This document shows positions 19,061 to 25,847 of a stretch of DNA of 42,925 nt, piece by piece (the first letter of the stretch is position 1; each line of letters begins with the position of its first letter). The position numbers were made by a program, and so were the translations under genes. This stretch comes from Pseudomonadota bacterium (GTDB taxonomy: Bacteria; Pseudomonadota; Alphaproteobacteria; Rhodospirillales; Rhodospirillaceae). The notes under the pieces were generated by a model, which worked only from the letters and a program-made list of their open reading frames with translations, ran no database searches and was not told the origin of the DNA. The stretch covers positions 1-42,925 of the forward strand of contig JAEWWF010000386.1 in NCBI GenBank assembly GCA_023396465.1, written 5' to 3'.

Positions 19061-19150
19061 CGCCGCCGGCCCCGCGGATGGGGCCCGGCGGCGCCGGAGG
19101 GGCTAGGCGGCGGCCGGCGCCCGGGACCGTGACGGACCCGGCGCCGGCCG
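19061..19150 (-). terminator. Two GC-rich hairpins between the DUF3576 gene and leuS
   Basis: Hairpin one is CGCCGCCGGCCCC against GGGGCCCGGCGGCG (19061-19093, one bulge) and is followed on the minus strand by TCCTTTCG. Hairpin two is CGGCCGGCGC against GCGCCGGCCG (19111-19150) with extra pairing inside, just past the DUF3576 stop. Neither has a strong T-run, so they could be attenuators, stability elements or weak terminators. Confidence 0.4.
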
Positions 19151-19158
19151 TCCGGCCA

Positions 19159-19740
19159 TCACTTCTCGTTGGAGGCGATGCGCAGCTGGCGGGCGCGGGT
19201 CAGTACCGCGTCCTCCATCTCGCCGGCAACACCCGGCGCCACCGGCGCATCCACCCAATTGCCCATGGGGTCGCGCACCTGGCGGAACACGTTCACCCGC
19301 ACGCCATCGGCGCGCAGCTCGCGGCCAAGGATGAAGATGTTGGCCTTGAAGCGCTCGCCCTGGGTGGCCGGGTCGGCGTACCAGTCGGTGATGATGACGC
19401 CGCCGAATGGGTCGGCCGAGACCAGCGGCATGAACGCCACCGTATCGAGGGAGGCGCGCCACAGCCAGGCATTGACGCCGATGCCGGTGCCGCCGCCCTG
19501 ATCCTTGCTGTCGCCGCCGCCGCCGAACAGGCCGCCCTGGCCGAAGATGGTGTCACGCTCCTGCTCGCTCTGGCCCGGCTTCACCATGCGATAGGTGCCG
19601 CCCGGCTCGTTGCGGTAGCGCTTGTCTTCGGGGAAAACCGTCTCCGTCTGCCCGCAGGCGGACAGAACGACGGTGGCGGCCAGTGCGGTCGCCACGGCCT
19701 TGAGGGCGGTACGGCCGGAAGCGCGGTAAGTGCCCGTCAT
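19159..19740 (-). CDS. DUF3576 family lipoprotein
   Basis: The 193-residue protein has a signal peptide ending in the lipobox LSAC, with the Cys at residue 29. The conserved DUF3576 core follows: GIGVNAWLWRASLDTVAFMPLVSADPFGGVIITDWY, then RELRADGVRVNVFRQ. The family is found mainly in alphaproteobacteria next to leuS and has no assigned function; an envelope role is inferred from the lipidation site. I chose the ATG at 19740 because AAGGG lies just upstream; ATG at 19761 is an alternative. On the minus strand a TATAAA at 19828-19823 could be its -10. Confidence 0.88.
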   Translation of the reverse strand: MTGTYRASGRTALKAVATALAATVVLSACGQTETVFPEDKRYRNEPGGTYRMVKPGQSEQERDTIFGQGGLFGGGGDSKDQGGGTGIGVNAWLWRASLDTVAFMPLVSADPFGGVIITDWYADPATQGERFKANIFILGRELRADGVRVNVFRQVRDPMGNWVDAPVAPGVAGEMEDAVLTRARQLRIASNEK

Positions 19741-20051
19741 GAACCCTTCTCTCGTATCCATCGGTCTCGTGCGCCGCCGGAGCGGCGGACGCGGCGGCGC
19801 CTTGAGTGGCGCGGCGGGCACCTTTATACCCTGCGGCGGGCCCTGGTGCGAGCCCCCCGTCACCGCTGTCATTGTTGCAATGAGGTCACAGTGTGCGACA
19901 AACGACACGATCGAAGGGGGCAATGAATTGACCTTTAGCCGTACCCATGGCTTCCTTTGCCTCGACCCGCAGATGGTGTGCCCCCGGGGCGGCCGGGCGG
20001 GATTTCAAAGTTTCGGCTTTGCCAGAATTTGCGAGAGAGAAGGAAGTCACC
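19741..20051. other. Divergent intergenic region between DUF3576 and porin genes
   Basis: This 311-bp gap holds the promoters of two divergent genes. It contains a -10-like TATAAA for the minus strand (19828-19823), a short palindrome CATTG-TTG-CAATG at 19870-19882, and a TTGACC at 19928-19933 that could be a plus-strand -35 for the porin, although no good -10 follows. I see no gene here. Confidence 0.5.
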
Positions 20052-21095
20052 ATGAAGAAGGTTCTGCTTGGCACCTCCGCGCTGATCGCGGCTGGTCTCC
20101 TGGCTGCCCCGGCTTCCGCCGCCGAGAAGATCAAGCTCGGCCTGGGCGGTAAGATGGAGCAGTACTTCGGCGTCATTTCGACCGAAGACACCGCCACCAC
20201 CGATTGGACCTCGACCGGCATTTGGACCGACACCGAAGTCTACTTCAGCGGTGCCACCACCCTGGACAATGGCCTGACCGTCGGCGCCATGATCCAGCTG
20301 GAGTCCCAGACCAACACCGGTACCCCGAACGCCGATGAGCAGTATGCTTACATCGAAGGCGCCTTCGGTAAGATCCAGGCCGGTCAGAAGGACGGCGTGT
20401 TCGCCCAGATGGCGCACATCGCTCCGCTGGTTGGCTTCGCCGCCGGTGACTTCGCTGCTTTCGTTCCGGACACCGGTGCCTACAACGGCATGCAGGTCGT
20501 CGACACCACCCTGTCCGACGACGGCGCCCGTGTGAACTACATCTCCCCGAGCCTGTCCGGCTTCAGCCTCGGTCTGTCGTTCGCCCCGAACCCCGGTGGC
20601 GCTCTCCAGGCGAACACCGAAGCCGCCACCGGCCAGCACAACGAGTGGCAGGCCGCTGTCGCCTACAACGGCGAAATCGGTGGCGTCGGCATCGGCGCTG
20701 ACGTCGGCTACGTCGGTTCCTCGGGCAACAGCACCGAGCAGGACCAGGACGCCTGGCGCGCCGGTCTGGTGGTCAGCTACGCCGGCTTCGCCATCGGCGG
20801 TAGCTACATGAAGGTGGACGACGTCAACGGCGCCAACAACGTCGACCTGACCGTGTGGGACGCCGGCCTGTCCTACACCACCGGCCCCTACGCCGTTGGT
20901 CTGACCTACCACACCAGCGACCTCGACACCGCCCTGGACGAAGAGTACCAGCAGGTGATCCTCTCCGGCTCCTACGCCATGGGCCCGGGCGTGAAGCTCG
21001 TCGCCAGCGGCTTCTGGGCCGAGACCGACGTCGACGGCACCAACAACGACGCTGACGCCTACGGCGCCATCGCCGGCCTGGCTCTGACGTTCTAA
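20052..21095 (+). CDS. Outer-membrane porin
   Basis: This 347-residue protein has a clean Sec signal peptide (MKKVLLGTSALIAAGLLAAPASA) followed by about sixteen alternating beta-strand segments. It ends in the C-terminal Phe of outer-membrane barrels (GLALTF), as in the trimeric porins of Rhodospirillales and Rhodobacterales. It would form a general diffusion channel for small hydrophilic solutes. The ATG at 20052 follows AGAAGGAAG at ideal spacing; the frame is open 35 codons upstream, but that part is not a signal. The gene uses a narrow set of codons (AAG, GGC, ACC, CTG) and has two terminators behind it, which suggests strong expression. Confidence 0.92.
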   Translation: MKKVLLGTSALIAAGLLAAPASAAEKIKLGLGGKMEQYFGVISTEDTATTDWTSTGIWTDTEVYFSGATTLDNGLTVGAMIQLESQTNTGTPNADEQYAYIEGAFGKIQAGQKDGVFAQMAHIAPLVGFAAGDFAAFVPDTGAYNGMQVVDTTLSDDGARVNYISPSLSGFSLGLSFAPNPGGALQANTEAATGQHNEWQAAVAYNGEIGGVGIGADVGYVGSSGNSTEQDQDAWRAGLVVSYAGFAIGGSYMKVDDVNGANNVDLTVWDAGLSYTTGPYAVGLTYHTSDLDTALDEEYQQVILSGSYAMGPGVKLVASGFWAETDVDGTNNDADAYGAIAGLALTF

Positions 21096-21121
21096 GAACG
21101 GCTGCCAGTCAGTTGGAGGGA

Positions 21122-21150
21122 GGGAGCGACCCAGCGTCGCTCCCTTTCTT
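21122..21150 (+). terminator. Intrinsic terminator of the porin gene
   Basis: GGGAGCGAC, a five-base loop CCAGC and GTCGCTCCC form a perfect 9-bp stem, directly followed by TTTCTTT. It starts 27 bp after the porin stop. Confidence 0.9.
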
Positions 21151-21163
21151 TATGCGTGGCGTC

Positions 21164-21217
21164 CATCACGTCAAAAGGCCCGGCTTCCTTGCGGAGGCCG
21201 GGCCTTTTGACGTGATG
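21164..21217. terminator. Long bidirectional terminator between convergent genes
   Basis: A perfect 21-bp inverted repeat (21164-21184 against 21197-21217) extends inward by a few more pairs including one G-U, leaving a TTGC loop. The AAAAGGCCCGGC / GCCGGGCCTTTT core puts a T-tract at the end of the stem on both strands. It can therefore stop the porin transcript and that of the convergent sulfotransferase gene, whose stop is 17 bp away. Confidence 0.85.
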
Positions 21218-21233
21218 GCAGGGACGGGATGGT

Positions 21234-23312
21234 TCAGGCGCTGATCCCAAGCGCCTCCAGCAGCGGCCCGATGTGCGCCTCGTACTTGCGCCAACGCTCC
21301 ACCGATCCGGTGTAGATCGGCTGACGCACCTGCCAGACGCTGGCGGTCGAGACGGTGCGGGTGTTGGTGTGGAACGCGGCCATGGCCGGATGCCACTCCA
21401 GGCCCAGGTGTTCGATCATGCGGCGGCCCTGGGCCTCGTGATCGGCAACCACGTCCTCGTACACCACCTCCAGGATCGGCATCGGCGCCACCGCCGCCCA
21501 ATGCGCCATCAGCCGCTGGTACTGGCGGTAGAAATGGCCGAGGGATCGCAGGTCGTAGGCATAATCGTGCTGGCCGCCGAAATTCTGGAAGTAGATGGAC
21601 AGGCAGGTATCCACCGGATCGCGGCGGCAGTGGATCACCCGCGCCTTGGGGAACAGCAAGGCGATAAGGCCAAGGCGCTGCGAGTTGCCGGGCAGCTTGT
21701 CGGTGACGTGGCGGGCGCTCGCGTCGATTCGGTCGAGGTGCGCCAGATAGAGGTCGATGAACTCGCCCAGGGCCTCGCGCGGCAGCGATGCCAACGGCCC
21801 GGGATAGCCATGACGGCGTTTCACCATGCGCTCGATCAGGTTGAAGTCGGGCAGTTCGTCGCCGGCGGTGACATCGGGGTGGCTGGAAAGGATCTGTTCC
21901 ACCAGCGTCGTGCCCGATCGCGGCATGCCGAGGATCAGCGTCGGACGGGTCGAGTCGCTGCCCCAGTCGGCGCGGTCGGCGAAAACCTCGGGCGTGAAGG
22001 CCGCGATGACCGCCGAGACATAATCCTCGTAGGCGGCCGGGTTGTAGCGGCAGCGGGTGTTCTTCAGGGCGTTGCCCTGGGCGTAAAAGCCGAAGGCGGC
22101 GTCGGGGTCGCCGACGTCGTCATGGGCCTTGCCGAGGGCGAAGAACAGATCGACACGGTCGTCCAGATCAGCCGATTCGCGCGCCGCCGCCTCCTGCATC
22201 AGCGCCACCAGCGGATCGCCGAGGCGGATCTTGCCGGCCCGCGCCATGCCGCGCAGGGCGCGGGCACTGCCCGGGTCGGCGTCGAGCATGCCCTGGTAGA
22301 TGACCTTGGCGTCGGCGAATCGGCCCTCCCGCACGGCGATGTCGGCCGTCAGCAGCCGCATGCCGGGATGCTCGGGGGCGCGGGCGAGGAAATCGTCAAG
22401 GTGGGCGCGCGCCTCGGCGAATCGGCCCTGGGCGATGTTGGCCCGCACCAGATTTTCGTGAATCTCGCCGACCGGATCGCCCGCCGCCGCCGCCGCCCGC
22501 TCCGCCCATTCCAGCGCTTCCCGCGGCCGCAGCAGCATGTCGAGCAGCAGGGCGAGATTGTTCATGAAATGGGCGTTCTCGGGCAGGATGCGCAGGGCGG
22601 CGCGGTATTCCGCCTCCGCCTCCTCCAGCAGGTCCATCTGGTGCAGCAGCTTGCCGAGGTTGAAGCGGGTGTCGGCACTGTCCGGCGCCAATTCGACGGC
22701 ACGGCGGGCATGGACCAGGGCCTCGGCTTCACGCCCAAGGCCGCCGAGCAGGATGCCGAGGTTCATGTGCGGCTGCGCCGCCGTCGGCGCCAGGGTGACG
22801 CAGCGTTGCAGGATTTGCGCCGCCTCGCCGTGTTCGCCGCGCAGCATGAGGGCGGTGCCCAGGTTGTTCAGCGCCTCGGCGAAATCGGGGTTGAGGCGCA
22901 CCGCCTGGCGGAAACTGTCCTCAGCCTTCATGCGGTCGCCGGCTTTCTGTTGGCACCAGCCGAGCAGGTTCCAGGCCACCGCGTCGCGCTTGCGCGCCGC
23001 CACTGCCTTGCGCAACAGGTCTTCCGCCGTGGCGATGTCACCGAGGCTGATGTCGACCTTGGCGAGATTGACGAGGCAATCGGGGTCGCGCGGCGCTGTC
23101 GCCAGCGCCTTGCCCAGCAAATCGCGGGCCGGTTGCAGGTGCCCGGTCTGGGCGGCGATGAGGCCGAGGCCGGAGAGCGCCTGGGTGTTGCGCGGTTGCT
23201 GGGTCAGCGCCTGACGGTAGAGATGCTCGGCTGGTCCCAACCGTCCGGCCCGGTGATGAACCAGGGCCTGGGCGACGATGTCGGCTGCCGACGGGGCGAC
23301 TTTCTGAACCAT
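21234..23312 (-). CDS. Tetratricopeptide-repeat protein with C-terminal sulfotransferase domain
   Basis: The 692-residue protein has about ten TPR helical pairs over residues 1-400 (for example AVRLNPDFAEALNNLGTALMLRGE), then a PAPS-dependent sulfotransferase domain. The 5'-phosphosulphate loop is MPRSGTTLVEQ (residues 463-473), and the 3'-phosphate site is CRRDPVDTCLSIYFQNF. The TPRs probably hold a protein or glycan partner while a sulpho group is transferred; no acceptor is evident. The architecture is fairly common in alphaproteobacteria. It is a lone minus-strand gene. Confidence 0.9.
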   Translation of the reverse strand: MVQKVAPSAADIVAQALVHHRAGRLGPAEHLYRQALTQQPRNTQALSGLGLIAAQTGHLQPARDLLGKALATAPRDPDCLVNLAKVDISLGDIATAEDLLRKAVAARKRDAVAWNLLGWCQQKAGDRMKAEDSFRQAVRLNPDFAEALNNLGTALMLRGEHGEAAQILQRCVTLAPTAAQPHMNLGILLGGLGREAEALVHARRAVELAPDSADTRFNLGKLLHQMDLLEEAEAEYRAALRILPENAHFMNNLALLLDMLLRPREALEWAERAAAAAGDPVGEIHENLVRANIAQGRFAEARAHLDDFLARAPEHPGMRLLTADIAVREGRFADAKVIYQGMLDADPGSARALRGMARAGKIRLGDPLVALMQEAAARESADLDDRVDLFFALGKAHDDVGDPDAAFGFYAQGNALKNTRCRYNPAAYEDYVSAVIAAFTPEVFADRADWGSDSTRPTLILGMPRSGTTLVEQILSSHPDVTAGDELPDFNLIERMVKRRHGYPGPLASLPREALGEFIDLYLAHLDRIDASARHVTDKLPGNSQRLGLIALLFPKARVIHCRRDPVDTCLSIYFQNFGGQHDYAYDLRSLGHFYRQYQRLMAHWAAVAPMPILEVVYEDVVADHEAQGRRMIEHLGLEWHPAMAAFHTNTRTVSTASVWQVRQPIYTGSVERWRKYEAHIGPLLEALGISA

Positions 23313-23374
23313 GCGACGCGATCCTCCTGAACGCCGCGCACTCTAGCCGGTCTGGCCGAAGCCCGCCAACCCCC

Positions 23375-24376
23375 TCAGCGTCCGAGTGTCATCCACAGAA
23401 GTCCCACCAGCACCGCCTGGAGCACGCAGGCGGTGGCCATGATCCGCAGCGCGCGGCGGATGTCGGCGGCCTCGGCGGTGGGGCGGCCGGAGCCGATCCA
23501 CGGATCGTCGACGGAATGGCCGGGATAAACGCGCGGTCCCGCCAGCTTTAGCCCGAGGGCACCGGCCATGGCGGCTTCCGGCCAACCGGCATTGGGGCTG
23601 CGGTGGTGGCGGGCGTCGCGCAGCATGCACAGCAGGGCCGCCCCCGGTCGCCCCCCCGTCAACGGCGCCACGGCGGCGATAAGCAGGCCCGACAGCCGCG
23701 CCGGCACCAGATTGAGCACATCGTCGAACCGTGCCGAGGCCCAGCCGAAGGCGCGGTATCGCTCCGAGCGATGGCCGATCATGCTGTCCAGCGTGTTCAC
23801 GGTCTTGTAGACCAGCATTCCCGGCAGACCGAACAGCACATACCAGAACACCGGCGCGACGATGCCGTCGGAGAAGTTCTCGGCGCAGGATTCGATGGCG
23901 GCGCGGGAGACGCCGTGGCGGTCGAGGGTCTGCGGATCGCGTCCGACGATCATCGCCACCGCCTCCCGCCCGCCGGCGAGGCCGCCCCGCTCCAGCCCGC
24001 GCGCCACCGCCGCCACATGGTCGTGCAGACTGCGCTGGGCCACCAGGGTCACCAGCAGGAACAACTCCACCACCCAGCCATAGGGCAGCCACGCCGCCAC
24101 CGCCTGCACCGCCACCCCCACCGCCACGGCGGCCGCCACCAGCACCACCAGCACCAGCACCCCGCGCAGCCGCCGCGCCGTGTCACCGCGCCGGGGCCGG
24201 TTCAGGCGACGGTCGAACCAGGCGATCGCCTGGCCGATGATCACCACCGGGTGCGGCACATGGCGGAACAGAAGCGGCATCTCCCCCAGGTAGGCGTCGA
24301 GCACCAGGGCGGTCAGCAGCAGCAGGAAGGGATCGAACATCCCTCCGGGGTGGAAGGCGAGCGGCAGGGTCGGCAT
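23375..24376 (-). CDS. cbiB: Adenosylcobinamide-phosphate synthase (CbiB/CobD)
   Basis: This integral membrane enzyme joins aminopropanol (or its phosphate) to adenosylcobyric acid late in B12 synthesis. The family pattern is clear: DAYLGEMPLLFRHVPHPVVIIGQAIAWFDRRLN near the start, SRAAIESCAENFSDGIVAPVFWYVLFGLPG in the middle, NTLDSMIGHRSERYRAFGWASARFDDVLNLVPARLSG, then SPNAGWPEAAMAGALG. About five membrane spans. The start is uncertain: ATG at 24376 (used here) or 24340; the latter has GGAGGG immediately abutting it, too close to work well. No B12 riboswitch is recognisable upstream, and no other cob genes are present. Confidence 0.92.
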   Translation of the reverse strand: MPTLPLAFHPGGMFDPFLLLLTALVLDAYLGEMPLLFRHVPHPVVIIGQAIAWFDRRLNRPRRGDTARRLRGVLVLVVLVAAAVAVGVAVQAVAAWLPYGWVVELFLLVTLVAQRSLHDHVAAVARGLERGGLAGGREAVAMIVGRDPQTLDRHGVSRAAIESCAENFSDGIVAPVFWYVLFGLPGMLVYKTVNTLDSMIGHRSERYRAFGWASARFDDVLNLVPARLSGLLIAAVAPLTGGRPGAALLCMLRDARHHRSPNAGWPEAAMAGALGLKLAGPRVYPGHSVDDPWIGSGRPTAEAADIRRALRIMATACVLQAVLVGLLWMTLGR

Positions 24377-24480
24377 GGCGGCCGCAGCATGCGGCGGCCT
24401 CCGCGCGGGCGCAAGCCTGGAAACGGCCCCGGCGTCCATCACCGGACCGGCGGGGCGTCTCAGGCGGGCACAACCTGCAC

Positions 24481-24510
24481 TTGATTTCGGCGGCGATGAC
24501 CGCGAATACT
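24481..24510 (+). promoter_or_regulatory. Candidate promoter for the two-gene unknown cassette
   Basis: TTGATT (24481-24486) and AATACT (24505-24510) are 18 bp apart and each matches the sigma-70 consensus at 4 of 6 positions. The expected leader to the ATT start would be about 45 nt. Weak, by eye. Confidence 0.3.
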
Positions 24511-24547
24511 TCGCTCCTGATGTTCCGGTGACACGGGGCCGCTGCTT

Positions 24548-24564
24548 GGGGGAGACGCGCCATT
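24548..24564 (+). promoter_or_regulatory. Strong Shine-Dalgarno followed by an ATT start codon
   Basis: GGGGGAG (24548-24554) is separated by seven bases, ACGCGCC, from ATT at 24562. No ATG, GTG or TTG exists in this frame between the upstream stop (TGA at 24529-24531) and GTG at 24625, and that GTG has no Shine-Dalgarno. The spacing is optimal for ATT; CTG at 24565 is a second possibility. Confidence 0.55.
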
Positions 24565-25824
24565 CTGACCGAAGACGACATCAAATCCTGCCGGCTGCTG
24601 ATTCCGATCTCGCGGCGTCAGCCGGTGAGCTTCGGGTTTTGCCTCGGCAAGAAACCGCCGGAAGACGTGCTGATCCTGCACAAGATCAAGTCGCCGAAGG
24701 CCCTCGCCCGGCTGGCGAAGGAGCGCGGCACCAGCCCGAAGACCCTGTTCGGCACGCTCTCCACCGAAGGCAAGGTTCTCACCCTGCATTGCCTGGTGAC
24801 GCCGCCGCCCGGTGTGGCGCGGCGGGTGCGGCTGCTGTTGAAACAGGCCAAGCTGCGCTTCGCCATCCAGGTCATCGACCCCGATGGTCAGCTGACCGAG
24901 CAGGATGCGCCGGAGGAGGACGACCAGGACGGCGATGGCGGGGAGGAGCCACCGACGCAAGCGGCGGTGGGGGCGGAGGAGGTCGAGGACGTCGAGACCG
25001 GCTCCGGCCCCGGCGGGTCGGACGGCGCCACGGCGGAGGAGGTGGCGGCTTTGCGCGCCGAGGTGGTCGCTCTCGGTCGCCAACACCGGGCCAATCTAGG
25101 CCCGGAAGACGCCAGTCGCCTGTCGTCGACCTTGAAGGCCGCCGATGCTGCCCGCGATGGCCAGCGGCTGGATGAGGCTTTGGCTCTGCTATGGGCCCTG
25201 AAGGACGACCTGGAGGCTCTGGCCGATCAGCCGTCGGCCGAGGAGAACCAGGACGGCCCGACCGCTAGCGAGGTTGCTGCCGCCCGTGCTGCTCTGGTCG
25301 CCGTGGCGGAGAAGAAGCGCCGCTATCTCACGGCCGACCTGCGGGCCACCATGTCAAGCCGCCTGAAGGAGGCCGATGGCCTCACCCGGCGCGGCAAGAC
25401 CGGCGAGGCGCTGGAGGTGCTGGCCGATCTGGCGGCGGAGTTGGATGACCTGGAGCCGCCCGCCGATCTGCTGCCGCTATGGCAGGAAACCCGCCAGGAG
25501 CTTGACCGGCAAATCGCGCTCATGCGCAAGGCGCTGATGTCCTATGGCCACCCGGACCTCAAGAACATCGCCGACTATGGCTTCAACGCGCTCACCGGGG
25601 GGCGCAACACGGCCCTGATGGCCGCCCTGTTCGACTACCGCGCCTCGCCGGGGGAGACGGAGGCGGCGGCGGTGCGGCAGGCGATCGCCCGCTACGAGGA
25701 CCTGCTCGCCGATGGCAGCGTGCTCGATGACTACGACTCCAATCCCCTCGGGGTGGCGGTGGCCTTCCGGCAAACCCTGTCCCGTGGTCTCGATGCCCTG
25801 CGCGCCGGTCTCGGCGCCGCCTGA
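24562..25824 (+). CDS. Unrecognised protein: alpha/beta N-domain, acidic linker, duplicated helical repeat
   Basis: I do not recognise a named family. With the ATT start the product is 420 residues; with GTG at 24625 it is 399. Residues about 1-110 form a small alpha/beta domain (strands around RLLIPIS, SFGFCLG, DVLILHK, KVLTLHCLV, RFAIQVID; helices around SPKALARLAKERG and GVARRVRLLLKQAKL). An acidic linker with EEDDQDGDGGEE follows. Two 64-residue helical repeats come next, then a C-terminal part holding HPDLKNIADYGFNALTGGRNTALMAAL. There is no signal peptide or membrane span, so it is probably cytoplasmic. It lies 23 bp upstream of the 613-residue gene on the same strand, certainly one operon. 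The strongly acidic product contrasts with the basic ends of its partner, suggesting a complex; that is inference. Confidence 0.8.
   Translation: MLTEDDIKSCRLLIPISRRQPVSFGFCLGKKPPEDVLILHKIKSPKALARLAKERGTSPKTLFGTLSTEGKVLTLHCLVTPPPGVARRVRLLLKQAKLRFAIQVIDPDGQLTEQDAPEEDDQDGDGGEEPPTQAAVGAEEVEDVETGSGPGGSDGATAEEVAALRAEVVALGRQHRANLGPEDASRLSSTLKAADAARDGQRLDEALALLWALKDDLEALADQPSAEENQDGPTASEVAAARAALVAVAEKKRRYLTADLRATMSSRLKEADGLTRRGKTGEALEVLADLAAELDDLEPPADLLPLWQETRQELDRQIALMRKALMSYGHPDLKNIADYGFNALTGGRNTALMAALFDYRASPGETEAAAVRQAIARYEDLLADGSVLDDYDSNPLGVAVAFRQTLSRGLDALRAGLGAA
25030..25452 (+). repeat. Two 64-residue helical repeats inside the unknown protein
   Basis: Residues encoded at 25030-25221 and 25261-25452 align over 64 positions without gaps with 25 identities. 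Shared anchors are TA-x-EVAA-x-RA at the start, SS-x-LK-x-AD in the middle and EAL-x-x-L near the end. The DNA copies have diverged, so the duplication is old. Confidence 0.85.
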
Positions 25825-25847
25825 CGGTTCAGTGAAGGACGAGCGTA

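Noticed and set aside
24377..24561. Cobalamin riboswitch upstream of cbiB
   Set aside because: I could not find a B12-box-like core or the expected stem pattern on the minus strand in this 185-bp gap.
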